Made by a program: the position numbers and the translations under genes
Assembly: GCA_020796225.1 (NCBI GenBank)
Contig: CM036771.1
Span: 31,502,703 to 31,566,702 of the forward strand
From: Arion vulgaris
Taxonomy: Eukaryota; Mollusca; Gastropoda; Stylommatophora; Arionidae
Reading direction: 5' to 3'
Length of the DNA: 64,000 bases
The notes under the pieces: model-generated
Databases searched by the model: none
The model's input: only the letters and a program-made list of their open reading frames with translations
What the model was told of the DNA's origin: nothing
Shown: positions 1 to 12,430 of the stretch, in pieces
Layout: each line of letters starts with the position of its first letter
Position numbering within the stretch: the first letter of the stretch is position 1

Positions 1-3000
1 TGTCCAACAGATAATCAAACTAACTATCCAACAGATAATCAAACTAACTGTGTCCAACAGATAATCAAACTAACTGTGTCCAACAGATAATCAAACTAAC
101 TGTGTCCAACAGATAATCAAACTAACTGTGTCCAACAGATAATCAAACTAACTGTGTCCAACAGATAATCAAACTATCTATCCAAAAGATAATCAAACTT
201 ACTGTGTCAACAGATAATCAAACTAACTATCCAACAGATAATCAAACTAACTATCCAAAAGATAATCAAACTAACTATCCAACAGATAATCAAACTAACT
301 GTGTCCAACAGATAATCAAACTAACTATGTCCAGCAGATAATCAAACTAACTGTGTCCAACAGATAATCAAACTAACTATCCAAGAGATAATCAAACTAA
401 CTGTGTCCAACAGATAATTAAACTGTGTTCAACAGATAATCAAACTAACTATCCAACAGATAATCAAACTAACTGTGTCCAACAGATAATCAAACTAACT
501 ATCGAACAGAAAATCAAACTATCTATCCAACAGATAATCAAACTTACTGTGTCCAACAGATAATCAAACTAACTATCGAACAGAAAATCAAACTATCTAT
601 CCAACAGATAATCAAACTTACTGTGTCCAACAGATAATCAAACTAACTATCCAACAGATAATCAAACTAACTATCCAACAGATAATCAAACTAACTATCC
701 AACAGATAATCAAACTAACTATCCAACAGATAATCAAACTAACTGTGTCCAACAGATAATCAAACTAACTATGTCCAACAGATAATCAAACTAACTGTGT
801 CCAACAGATAATCAAACTAACTATCCAACAGATAATCAAACTAACTATCCAACAGATAATCAAACTAACTGTGTCCAACAGATAATCAAACTAACTGTGT
901 CCAACAGATAATCAAACTAACTATCCAACAGATAATCAAACTAACTGTGTCCAACAGATAATCTAACTAACTGTGTCCAACAGATAATCAAACTAACTGT
1001 GTCCAACAGATAATCAAACTATCTATCCAAAAGATAATCAAACTTACTGTGTCCAACAGATAATCCAACTAACTATCCAACAGATAATCAAACTAACTAT
1101 CCAACAGATAATCAAACTAACTGTGTCCAACAGATAATCAAACTAACTATGTCCAGCAGATAATCAAACTAACTGTGTCCAACAGATAATCAAACTAACT
1201 ATCCAACAGATAATCAAACTAACTATCCAACAGATAATTAAACTGTGTTCAACAGATAATCAAACTATCTATCCAACAGATAATCAAACTTACTGTGTCC
1301 AACAGATAATCAAACTAACTATCGAACAGAAAATCAAACTATCTATCCAACAGATAATCAAACTACTGTTCCAACAGATAATCAAACTAACTATACAACA
1401 GATAATCAAACTAACTATCCAACAGATAATCAAACTAACTATCCAACAGATAATCAAACTAACTATCCAACAGATAATCAAACTAACTATGTCCAACAGA
1501 TAATCAAACTAACTATGTCCAACAGATAATCAAACTAACTGTGTCCAACAGATAATCAAACTAACTATCCAGCAGATAATCAAACTAACTATCCAACAGA
1601 TAATCAAACTAACTGTGTCCAACAGATAATCAAACTAACTGTCCAACAGATAATCAAACTAACTGTGTCCAACAGATAATCAAACTAACTATCCAACAGA
1701 TAATCACACTACTATCCAACAGGTAATCAAACTACTGTGTCCAACAGATAATCAAACTAACTGTGTCCAACAGATAATCAAACTAACTGTCCAACAGATA
1801 ATCAAACTAACTGTGATCAACAGATAATCAAACTGTGTCCAACAGATAATCAAACTAACTGTCCAACAGATAATCAAACTATCTATCCAACAGATAATCA
1901 AACTAACTGTCCAACAGATAATCAAACTAACTATCCAACAGATAATCAAACTAACTATCCAACAGATAATCAAACTAACTATGTCCAGCAGATAATCAAA
2001 CTAACTGTGTCCAACAGATAATCAAACTAACTATCCAACAGATAATCAAACTAACTATCCAACAGATAATTAAACTGTGTTCAACAGATAATCAAACTAA
2101 CTATCCAACAGATAATCAAACTAACTGTGTCCAACAGATAATCAAACTAACTGTGTCCAACAGATAATCAAACTAACTTTTCGAACAGAAAATCAAACTA
2201 TCTATCCAACAGATAATCAAACTTACTGTGTCCAATAGATAATCAAACTAACTATCGAACAGAAAATCAAACTATCTATCCAATAGATAATCAAACTTAC
2301 TGTGTCCAACAGATAATCAAACTAACTATCCAACAGATAATCAAACTAACTATCCAACAGATAATCAAACTAACTATCCAACAGATAATCAAACTAACTA
2401 TCCAACAGATAATCAAACTAACTGTCCAACAGATAATCAAACTAACTATGTCCAACAGATAATCAAACTAACTGTGTCCAACAGATAATCAAACTAACTA
2501 TCCAACAGATAATCAAACTAACTATCCAACAGATAATCAAACTAACTGTGTCCAACAGATAATCAAACTAACTGTATCCAACAGATAATCAAACTAACTG
2601 TGTCCAACAGATAATCAAACTAACTGTATCCAACAGATAATCAAACTAACTATCCAACAGATAATCAAACTAACTGTGTCCAACAGATAATCAAACTAAC
2701 TGTCCAACAGATAATCAAACTAACTGTGTCCAACAGATAATCAAACTAAGTTCCAACAGATAATCAAACTAACTATCCAACAGATAATCAAACTAACTAT
2801 CCAACAGATAATCAAACTAACTTCCAACAGATAATCAAACTAACTGTGTCCAACAGATAATCAAACTAACTGTATCCAACAGATAATCAAACTAACTATC
2901 CAACAGATAATCAAACTAACTGTGTCCAACAGATAATCAAACTAACTGTGTCCAACAGATAATCAAACTAACTTGTCCAACATGATAATCAAACTAACTG

Positions 3001-4310
3001 TGTCCAACAGATAATCAAACTAACTGTGTCCAACAGATAATCAAACTAACTGTCCAACAGATAATCAAACTATCTATCCAACAGATAATCAAACTAACTG
3101 TGTCCAACAGATAATCAAACTAACTATCAACAGATAATCAAACTAACGTATCAACAGATAATCAAACTAACTATGTCCAACAGATAATCAAACTAACTGT
3201 GTCCAACAGATAATCAAACTAACTGTTCCAACAGATAATCAAACTAACTTCAACAGATAATCAAACTAACTGTGTCCAACAGATAATCAAACTAACTTAT
3301 CAACAGATAATCAAACTAACTGTGTCAACAGATAATCAAACTAACGTATCAACAGATAATCAAACTAATGTCCAACAGATAATCAACTAACTGTAGTCAA
3401 CAGATAATCAAACTAACTGTGTCCAATAGATAATCAAACTATCTATCAAAGATAATCAAACTACTGTTCCAACAGATAATCAAACTAACTATCCAACAGA
3501 TAATCAAACTAACTTATCAACAGATAATCAAACTAACTATCAACAGATAATCAAACTAACTATCCAACAGATAATCAAACTAACGTGTCAACAGATAATC
3601 AAACTAACTATGTCCAACAGATAATCAAACTAACTATGTCAACAGATAATCAAACTAACTATCCAACAGATAATCAAACTAACTGTCCAACAGATAATCA
3701 AACTAACTATCCAACAGATAATCAAACTAACTGTGTCCAACAGATAATCAAACTAACTTGTCAACAGATAATCAAACTAACTGTGTCAACAGATAATCAA
3801 ACTATTCAACAGATAATCAAACTAACTGTTCCAACAGATAATCAAACTAACTGTGTCAACAGATAATCAAACTAACTGATCCAACAGATAATCAAACTAA
3901 CTGTGTCAACAGATAATCAAACTGTTCCAACAGATAATCAAACTAATTGTCCAACAGATAATCAAACTAACTTCCAACAGATAATCAAACTAACTTTCAA
4001 CAGATAATCAAACTAACTATCCAAAGATAATCAAACTAACTGTGTCCAACAGATAATCAAACTAACTATCAACAGATAATCAAACTAACTTCCAACAGAT
4101 AATCAAACTAACTTATCCAACAGATAATCAAACTAACTTCAACAGATAATCAAACTAACTGTGTCCAACAGATAATCAAACTAACTATGTCCAACAGATA
4201 ATCAAACTAACTGTGTCCAACAGATAATCAAACTAACTATCCAACAGATAATCAAACTAACTATTCCAACAGATAATCAAACTAACTGTCAACGATAATC
4301 AAACTAACTA
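1..4310. repeat. 24/26-bp satellite array (left-truncated)
   Basis: About 170 head-to-tail copies of CAACAGATAATCAAACTAACT preceded by GTGTC (26 bp) or ATC (24 bp). The two length variants are interspersed without simple alternation. Variants such as CGAACAGAAAATCAAACTAT recur as blocks (for example 501-605, 1320-1370, 2165-2290), which suggests higher-order duplication. From about 3,100 on, single-base gaps become frequent. The array is cut by the left edge. Confidence 0.98.
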
Positions 4311-4512
4311 TTTCAATTCATGTGAAATTAATCAGATTCAAGTCGCAGGAAAGAAAACTCAATAATATTATGATTTTTTGTAAGAACAGAGATAAAGGAG
4401 ATGTTGAGAAATGTGTACGGTTTCTGCAAATATCATTTATGTATTCATCTGTTTAAAGAAATTATAAATAATTTAGTTAAAAGAACTGAAGCAACAATTG
4501 AATACAACATCC

Positions 4513-5215
4513 GTTAGTCGTTGCAGGGGCTGCAAGGAGCAAAGAATAGCAAATTAGACTACAAGGCATGTCTAAAAGACTAATAGGTGCCAGGAAGCTC
4601 ATCATCATCAAATAAGTGTCCTGAGTAGAACTTTACCACCTTAACAGTCCTCGAATTTCTACTCTCCTCATAGGACAGATGAGCTTCTAGCGTCATGCTC
4701 AAACCATCAGTTACATCCTGAATCCATCTTCTCCGTGGTCTTCTCTTCTTTGCCAGCATGCCTCCTGCAATAGGTGGTCTTCAGCCTTCCTGTTCTTTTA
4801 TATGTCCACAATACATTAATTTCTCATTCTTATTTGGAGCATCAGCTAGTTTACTTGATTTTGAGTTCTTTCTGGATAGATCTATTTGTTCTCTTCTCTG
4901 TCCGTGATATAAGGAGGACTCTTCTGTAACACTTGTATTCATAATCACATAAATGTTTTTTTCACTGCTTTGGTAAATGTCCATGCTTCACACCCATATG
5001 ATGCCACTGGGAATATGCATGTTCTTAGTATTCTGATCTTTATTTCCCTATCAGTTCTAGAGAAGCTACCCTAGTAATAAATAAAATGCGTCGCAGAAAT
5101 CGTATGTGCTGGCCTAATTGTAGGCGTATAACTGCCACAAAGTACAATCGCTCGGCTCAGATAAAATACAAATCACAAACAGTGTTTAACAAGTGGTCGA
5201 TATTGAAAGCTTGAA
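4513..5215 (+). mobile_element. SINE-like family G copy split by a LINE insertion
   Basis: 4513-4599 and 5062-5215 together make one family G copy: GGGGCTGCAAGGAGCAAAG, then TACAAGGCATGTC, then after the insert GAAGCTACCCTAG and GGCCTAATTGTAGGCG, ending AACAAGTGGTCGATAT. The two halves are separated by a minus-strand LINE tail. Before it, 4311-4512 shows nothing recognisable. Confidence 0.8.
4600..5061 (-). mobile_element. 5'-truncated RTE-like LINE tail inserted in family G
   Basis: Minus-strand translation in shifting frames gives the conserved end of an RTE-type reverse transcriptase protein: an SMD/IYQSS start, YHGQRREQIDLSRKNSK, then RPRRRWIQDVTDGLSM and RTVKVVKFYSG, ending in a TTTGATGATGATG-type 3' tail. 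GAAGCT flanks it on both sides (4594-4599 and 5062-5067), a likely target-site duplication. It is broken by stops and frameshifts, so it is a dead copy. Confidence 0.8.
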
Positions 5216-5269
5216 GAAGAGTACAACATCACAATATAGAAAGGAATGAGAACGACATAATGAGACATA

Positions 5270-6540
5270 AGGGGCAAAAACACATCATAGAGACGTTGAA
5301 ACAAGGAGATATGAGGTTCGGTAAGCCATGTAAGAAAGTAATGACATGTAAGATATAGACGTAGAAACAAGGAGAGATGAGGTTCGGTAAGCCATGTAAG
5401 AAAGTAATGATATATTAGATATAGACGTAGAAACAAGGAGAGATGAGGTTCGGTAAGCCATGTAAGAAAGTAATGATATGTAAGATATAGACGTAGAAAC
5501 AAGGAGAGATGAGGTTCGGTAAGCCATGTAAGAAAGTAATGACTATGTAGATATAGACGTAGAAACAAGGAGAGATGAGGTTCGGTAAGCCAAGTAAGAA
5601 AGTAATGACATGTTAGATATAGACGTAGAAACAAGGAGAGATGAGGTTCGGTAAGCCATGTAAGAAAGTAATGATATATTAGATATAGACGTAGAAACAA
5701 GGAGAGATGAGGTTCAGTAAGCCATGTAAGAAAGTAATGACATGTTAGATATAGACGTAGAAACAAGGAGATATGAGGTTCGGTAAGCCATGTAAGAAAG
5801 TAATGACATGTAAGATATAGACGTAGAAACAAGGAGAATGAGGTTCGGTAAGCCAATGAAGAAAGTAATGATATGTAAGATATAGACGTAGAAACAAGGA
5901 GAGATGAGGTTCGTAAGCCAAGTAAGAAAGTAATGATATGTAAGATATAGACGTAGAAACAAGGAGAGATGAGGTTCGGTAAGCCATGTAAGAAAGTAAT
6001 GACATGTTAGATATAGACGTAGAAACAAGGAGAGATGAGGTTCGGTAAGCCATGTAAGAAAGTAATGATATATTAGATATAGACGTAGAAACAAGGAGAG
6101 ATGAGGTTCGGTAAGCCATGTAAGAAAGTAATGACATGTAAGATATAGACGTAGAAACAAGGAGATATGAGGTTCGGTAAGCCATGTAAGAAAGTAATGA
6201 TATATTAGATATAGACGTAGAAACAAGGAGAGATGAGGTTCGGTAAGCCATGTAAGAAAGTAATGACATGTTAGATATAGACGTAGAAACAAGGAGAGAT
6301 GAGGTTCGGTAAGCCATGTAAGAAAGTAATGATATATTAGATATAGACGTAGAAACAAGGAGAGATGAGGTTCGTAAGCCATGTAAGAAAGTAATGATAT
6401 TAAGATATAGACGTAGAAACAAGGAGAGATGAGGTTCAGTAAGCCATGTAAGAAAGTAATGATATATTAGATATAGACGTAGAAACAAGGAGATATGAGG
6501 TTCGGTAAGCCATGTAAGAAAGTAATGATATATAAGATAG
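5270..6540. repeat. 66-bp minisatellite
   Basis: About 19 copies of a 66-bp unit containing GTAGAAACAAGGAGAGATGA, GGTTCGGTAAGCCATGTAAG and AAAGTAATGA. 66 is a multiple of three, so open frames of over 200 codons run through it on the minus strand; they are repeat translations, not genes. Small indels cluster at 5840-5920 and 6370-6410. 6541-6803 holds nothing I recognise. Confidence 0.97.
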
Positions 6541-6804
6541 AACTTCAGATAACAAAATATGAGAAATGTTCTGGAAACATAAATCTATGATGGTGTCTTA
6601 TATTACTTTGGCATGTCTTCAGATTTTGTTGTGTGAAATATCCATGTTCGTGAGCTTGTTTATTCAGTTGTTTACTCTTTGTCTCTTGTTGTTTTCCTTC
6701 TGCACCTCCTCCCCCTCTCTCTCTATTTCATTCTCAGCATCCACCCTTTCCCATTTATAAGACGAAATACAGAAAAGAACAGCACAACAGGTTATATAAC
6801 TACT

Positions 6805-7035
6805 CATCAATCAACATGGAACTGTCATCAATCAACATGGAACTGTCATCAATCAACATGGAACTGTCATCAATCAACATGGAACTGTCATCAATCAACA
6901 TGGAACTGTCATCAATCAACATGGAACTGTCATCAATCAACATGGAACTGTCATCAATCAACATGGAACTGTCATCAATCAACATGGAACTGTCATCAAT
7001 CAACATGGAACTGTCATCAATCAACATGGAACTGT
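6805..7035. repeat. 21-bp minisatellite
   Basis: Eleven nearly perfect copies of CATCAATCAACATGGAACTG plus T. The 21-bp unit keeps frames open on both strands; no coding evidence. 7036-7424 shows nothing recognisable. Confidence 0.97.
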
Positions 7036-7424
7036 ATCATTAGTCGATTGGACGCTGTTTATATTGCACATGGAGATACATAGCAGAGTTTGGAAGTGCA
7101 ATGAACATGATTGTGTAAATGTAAACTGAAACACACAGTACACCAATGATATATACTCATACACAACAATACAATAGATGTTCCGTAACCTTTCCATATC
7201 TTAGGATATGAAGAACCTATCGCTTGACATTTCTAGGCACGATGCAGGAGTTAGGAGAGCAAATTCATGAACGCTTGCGTTAACGCTGAGCGTGGGACTA
7301 AACAACAAACCCTCTGGTGTCAGATTCGATAAACGAACGCTCGATACATTTCGCTAATCCGTCCCACTACATAATATTACTGCAAATATACAAATCAGCA
7401 ATATATCACATGTGAGCGAGGCGA

Positions 7425-7610
7425 ATAGTACCGAAGCGATCCTAGTACCTAGGTAACCCTAGTACTGAGGTAACCCTAGGACAGAGGCGATTCTAGTACC
7501 AAGACGACTTAGTACCTAGGCTACCCGAGTACCGAGTCGATCTAGTACTAAGGCTACCCGAGTAACGAGGCAATCTAGTGCCAAGGCGACCTAGTACCGA
7601 GGCGTACAGC
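7425..7610. repeat. Irregular CCTAGTAC/GAGGCGA repeat
   Basis: About ten degenerate 18-20-bp units built on CTAGTACC-GAGGCGA, alternating with CCTAGTACTGAGGTAACC. It resembles the core of the 43-bp array at 32.1 kb (CCTAGTACTGCAATATC), but the flanks differ. 7611-7814 holds nothing recognisable. Confidence 0.75.
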
Positions 7611-7814
7611 TATATTTAGGCTTCATAGTATTTCATTTTCAGTTGTCGATTGGCGTCGGCGGAGCTAATGAGCAGGTGTTCTACTGTTAAAGTGTGATGA
7701 TGTTTTGAGCTGGCTGTGAACTTACTGGAAGGCATCGATCGAGCACCGATTGGTGCATCCCGAGCATACAAACGTCGACTCATCATTCAGTTTGATGGAA
7801 TTAACTAGTATTTC

Positions 7815-8095
7815 TATTCCTTCTGGATAAAGGTAGCTAACTCTAGATAACTCTGTAGACTTAGCTGACTGTGTTCTTAAAAACATTCGTCTGTACGACT
7901 AGACAATGAGCACTATATGAAACAAGGTTTTGTGGTTCGAATTCTGTGTTTGATAATATGTGTGTTTTTTTCAGGAAGACCCTAATATTTGTTTATGGTC
8001 TATTTATTTAATCTTGTTCATTGGTCCCGATGTTTCCCCTGTGCTTCTTAAAACTCCTTATTCTCCTCTAGCTAGCTCTGGTAACTAAAGTGAAA
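7815..8095 (+). mobile_element. SINE family F copy
   Basis: This has a tRNA-like head with box-B-like GGTTCGAATTC (about 7936). A body follows with GGTCTATTTATTTAATC, CATTGGTCCCGATGTTTCCC and CTTCTTAAAACTCC, shared with copies at 13.2, 32.7 and 63.4 kb. Head sequence AGCTGACTGTGTTCTTA is shared with the minus copy at 56.6 kb. Confidence 0.7.
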
Positions 8096-8199
8096 CATCA
8101 GAGCTCAAATCTAACCAAGGATCTCATGTAGTTCTTTCAATGACTAACTTCTGCTGTTGTATTGATATCATCTACTTGGCTGCTTTCAAAGTAACGCTG

Positions 8200-8440
8200 A
8201 TGGATTAAAGGGGGTTTAATGACTTCATTGCACTGGGATTTACCCCATATGCTTGGTCCCTCTCCGCAGAAAAGACACGTCACATGCCGAGAGTATTTCA
8301 CAACGCACCAGCTAGTACGAGAGTATTTCACAACGCACCAGCTAGTACGAGAGTATTTCACAACGCACCAGCTACAATCCTAGGGATCTCTGGAAACAAA
8401 TACACTCGTAAACAGAAGGGTGCGGAGCGGATTCGAAAAC
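8200..8440 (-). mobile_element. SINE family B copy with internal 30-bp triplication
   Basis: Minus-strand family B body: GGGGTTTAATGACTTCATTG, CTCTCCGCAGAAA, CAATCCTAGGGATCTCTGG and the GCGGATTCGAA box B, in + orientation order. Inside it, GAGTATTTCACAACGCACCA plus GCTAGTACGA is repeated three times (8289-8375), whereas other family B copies have this stretch once. Confidence 0.8.
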
Positions 8441-8454
8441 ACAACTCGCAAGAC

Positions 8455-9340
8455 AAATGACTTAATGGAAAGTCCATGTAATGTTTGAGTGCACGGTTTA
8501 ACTGGAGATCAACAGCAAGAGATATACTGATGATAATACTTTACGCTAGATGTACCAAGGCTCCTAGCACAACAGCTCTACGTACCAAGGCACGACGTAC
8601 CAAAGCTTCACGTATCAAAGCTTCATGTATCAAAGCTTCACGTATCAAAGCTTCACGTATCAAAGCTTCACGTATCAAAGCTTCACGTATCAAAGCTTCA
8701 TGTATCAAAGCTTCACGTATCAAAGCTTCACGTACCAAAGCTTCACGCACGAACGCTCAACGTACCAAAGCTTCACGTATCAAAGCTTCACGTATCAAAG
8801 CTTCACGTACCAAGCTTCACGTACCAAAGCTTCATGTATCAAAGCTTCACGTATCAAAGCTTCACGTATCAAAGCTTCACGTATCAAAGCTTCACGTATC
8901 AAAGCTTCACGTACCAAAGCTTCACGTATCAAAGCTTCATGTATCAAAGCTTCACGTATCAAAGCTTCACGTACCAAAGCTTCACGCACGAACGCTCAAC
9001 GTACCAAAGCTTCACGTACCAAAGCTTCACGTATCAAAGCTTCACGTATCAAAGCTTCACGTATCAAATGACTTAATGGAAAGTCAGTATAAAGTGTTAA
9101 GTGCACGGTTTAACTTCAGATCAAAGCAAGAATAACTTTAGATAAACTTTAGACAGACTGTATCAAGCTTCCTACACAACAGCTTACGTAAACTCAGCAA
9201 ACTTCCACAAAGCTTCACGTATCAAAGCTTCATGTATCAAAGCTTCACGTATCAAAGCTTCACGATACACAAGCTTCAGACGAACGCTCACACGTACAAA
9301 GCTTCACGCACGAACGCTCAACGTACCAAAGCGACACATG
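8455..9340. repeat. 15-bp AAGCTT satellite with duplicated flank
   Basis: 8573-9072 is about 33 copies of CGTATCAAAGCTTCA (variants CGTACC, CATGTATC, GCACGAACGCTCAA). The leader at 8455-8595 (AATGACTTAATGGAAAGTC, GTGCACGGTTTAACT) reappears at 9065-9215, followed by a short degraded second array to 9340. This is therefore a two-copy higher-order unit. 9341-9784 holds nothing I recognise apart from a T/A-rich stretch at 9690-9730. Confidence 0.95.
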
Positions 9341-9784
9341 TTGTAGTGCTAATCTGACAAAAATGGCTCTTAGCCCAACAAATGTTGTCTAGTTTTGCTC
9401 CAGAAGGCTCCAGTGAAATATGTTCTCTCATTATCCTTGACACAATCAGTAATTTAATCACAGACACTCTGCTTGTTTTTTGTTCTTCTTTCTCTTAAGC
9501 CAGAGATCTGGTCTCGAGTTGTGTGTTGGTTCTGAATCAATGTCACGTGACACGCCTGTTTCATTTTACTAAGGGTATTCTTCAGTTGCAAGTTGAAGGA
9601 TATATCTCATAATAGGGGAGAAGGAGGAGGGGAAAGAGAGGGGTGCTATTGAGGAGAGTTAATAGTGAGAACTGTTTCGTTATAACTTTTTTTCCAAGTT
9701 TTTAAAAAAAACATTTAAAAAAAAGTATTTTAAAATAGCGCGGCTGCTAGATGGCAAGAAAAGTGTCTCAATAGTTTGAGATTT

Positions 9785-10430
9785 GATGAAACAGTCAGGT
9801 TATTGACAATACAAAGAATTGAACATTCTCACACAGAATAAAAGATCAAACAGTCAGGTTATTGACAATACAAAGAATTGAACATTCTCACACAGAATAA
9901 AAGATCAAACAGTCAGGTTATTGACAATACAAAGAATTGAACATTCTCACACAGAATAAAGGATCAAACAGTTAGGTTATTGACAATACAAAGAATTGAA
10001 CATTCTCACACAGAATAAAAGATCAAACAGTCAGGTTATTGACAATACAAAGAATTGAACATTCTCACACAGAATAAAAGATCAAACAGTCAGGTTATTG
10101 ACAATACAAAGAATTGAACATTCTCACACAGAATAAAAGATCAAACAGTCAGGTTATTGACAATACAAAGAATTGAACATTCTCACACAGAATAGAAGAT
10201 CAAACAGTCAGGTTATTGACAATACAAAGAATTGAACACTCTCACACAGAATAGAAGATCAAACAGTCAGGTTATTGACAATACAAAGAATTGAACATTC
10301 TCACACAGAATAGAAGATCAAACAGTCAGGTTATTGACAATACAAAGAATTCAACATTCTCACACAGAATAAAAGATCAAACAGTCAGGTTATTGACAAT
10401 ACAAAGAATTGAACACTCTCACTTAGAATA
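9785..10430. repeat. 59-bp minisatellite
   Basis: Eleven near-identical 59-bp copies containing AAACAGTCAGGTTATTGACA, ATACAAAGAATTGAACATTC and TCACACAGAATAAAAGATC. Divergence between copies is very low, so the amplification is recent. Confidence 0.97.
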
Positions 10431-10850
10431 GAAGAGAGAAAGAAAAAAGTCATAAGATATAAAGACAAACTAATTTTCCAGTAAGACGTCTGAGAACATG
10501 TATATTCCTGTGGCAACACATGGATGTGAATCGTGGACCATAACACAAACATTAAAGAAGACAATTGAAGATTTAAGAACATGGTGTTACATAGCACAAA
10601 TATTCAAGAAGAAAATTGAAGATTTAGGAACAAGGTGTTACATAACACAAATATTCAAGAAGAAAATTGAAGATTTAGGAACAAGGTGTTACATCAATGT
10701 TCTTAGAACATACTGGACAGACAAGAGAAAAAAAACAAGGACATCTTACAAGACCTGTACATCGAGGTACATTAGTTCATATATTACATAATGTCTGAGA
10801 AGGGCCGAGATATGTGGGCTAAACTCCGGTACAACAAAGTCAATATTCCC
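10431..10850 (+). mobile_element. RTE-like LINE C-terminal fragment with internal 51-bp triplication
   Basis: The frame at 10498-10791 reads YIPVATHGCESWTITQT, the conserved motif before the end of RTE-type reverse transcriptases, then IEDLGTRCYI, then YWTDKRKK. A 51-bp coding unit (TIEDLRTWCYIAQIFKK-like) is present three times in frame at about 10557-10706. Being 17 codons, the duplication leaves the frame open. There is no catalytic domain, so it is a dead copy. Confidence 0.8.
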
Positions 10851-10944
10851 GCTTTAGAGCCATTAGACTCACAACATATGATAATAATACTATACCATGA
10901 ACTGTCTCATTTACAAGTTTCAAAAACGATCAGAGATGCTACAC

Positions 10945-12030
10945 ATAATTCAACACATAAAACTGATTAGCGTGAATGAAGTACAGTAAGACATAAAACT
11001 GTCTAGTGTGAATGAAGTACAGTAAGACATAAAACTGTCTAGTGTGAATGAAGCACAGTAAGACATAAAACTGGCTAGCGTGAATGAAGTACAGTAAGAC
11101 ATAAAACTGATTAGCGTGAATGAAGTACAGTAAGACATAAAACTGTCTAGTGTGAATGAAGTACAGTAAGACATAAAACTGTGTAGTGTGAATGAAGTAC
11201 AGTAAGACATAAAACTGTCTAGTGTGAATGAAGTACAGTAAGACATAAAACTGTCTAGCAGAATGAAGTGTAAGACATACAAATGTCTACAGAATAAGTA
11301 CAGTAAGACATAAAACTGTCTAGCGAGAATGAAGTACAGTAAGACATAAAACTGTCTAGTATGAATGAAGTACAGTAAGACATAAAACTGTCTATGTGAA
11401 TGAAGTACAGTAAGACATAAAACTGCTAGTGTAATGAAGTACAGTAAGACATAAAACTGGCTAGTTGAATGAAGTACAGTAAGACATAAAACTGATTAGG
11501 TGAATGAAGTACAGTAAACATAAAACTGTCTAGGTGAATGAAGTTAGAAGACATAAAACTGTCTAGTGTGAATGAAGTACAGTAAGACATAAAACTGTCT
11601 AGGTGAATGAAGTACAGTAAGACATAAAACTGTCTAGGCGAGAATGTAAGACATAAACTCGGTACATACAAAGCAAATCTGATTAGCGTGAATGAAGTAC
11701 AGTAAGACATAAAACTGTCTAGTGTGAATAAAGTACAGTAAGACATAAAACTGTCTAGTGTGAATGAAGTACAGTAAGACATAAAACTGGCTAGCGAGAA
11801 TGAAGTACAGTAAGACATAAAACTGTCTAGCGAGAATGAAGTACAGTAAGACATAAAACTGATTAGCGTGAATGAAGTACAGTAAGACATAAAACTGTCT
11901 AGCGTGAATGAAGTACAGTAAGACATAAAACTGTCTAGTATGAATGAAGTACAGTAAGACATAAAACTGATTAGCGTGAATGAAGTACAGTAAGACATAA
12001 AACTGTCTAGTGTGAATGAAGTACAGTGAG
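10945..12030. repeat. 36-bp minisatellite
   Basis: About 29 copies of GACATAAAACTGTCTAGTGT plus GAATGAAGTACAGTAA. The central stretch 11260-11690 is ragged with many 1-4-nt losses. Minus-strand frames of 110 and 218 codons are repeat translations. Confidence 0.97.
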
Positions 12031-12084
12031 ACATAAAAGATAATTTGATCGAGAACATCTTCTTCTTCTGTGAGTGCTCCATAT

Positions 12085-12430
12085 CGACTAATTGTTAAAG
12101 AAGTCTTTGTGATGTATATGTCACCCGATCCTAAGAGCGATTTACATTGTGCCAGTTATACGCCTACAAGTACGCCAGCAAATCCGATGTCTGTGACGCT
12201 TTTTATTTAGTAGGGTAGCTTACGTATACTGCTTTCTTAGTCGTCTACTACGACATGTCTGTTGGTTGCAGTCGTCTACTACGACATGTCTGTTGGTTGC
12301 AGTCGTCTACTACGACATGTCTGTTGGTTGCAGTCGCCTACTACGACATGTCTGTTGGTTGCAGTCGTCTACTACGACATGTCTGTTGGTTACAGTGGTA
12401 CTAATCTTTGTTCCCATTGCGAACCCGGTA
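12085..12430 (-). mobile_element. SINE-like family G copy with internal 31-bp array
   Basis: Reverse-orientation family G: TCTTTGTGATG, AAGAGCGATTTACATTGTGCC, TATTTAGTAGGGTAGCTT, then GTTACAGTGGTACTAATC and CCCATTGCGAACCCGG. The middle segment GTCGTCTACTACGACATGTC plus TGTTGGTTGCA is repeated five times (12240-12394) where other copies have it once. 12431-12849 shows nothing certain. Confidence 0.85.

Noticed and set aside
1..4310. Possible CRISPR-like array of short repeats
   Set aside because: Units are contiguous with no unique spacers; the DNA is clearly eukaryotic.
5173..6488. Leucine/tyrosine-rich 220-247-codon frames resembling membrane proteins
   Set aside because: The 66-bp unit is 22 codons, so it stays open by arithmetic; repeated in two frames on the same strand.
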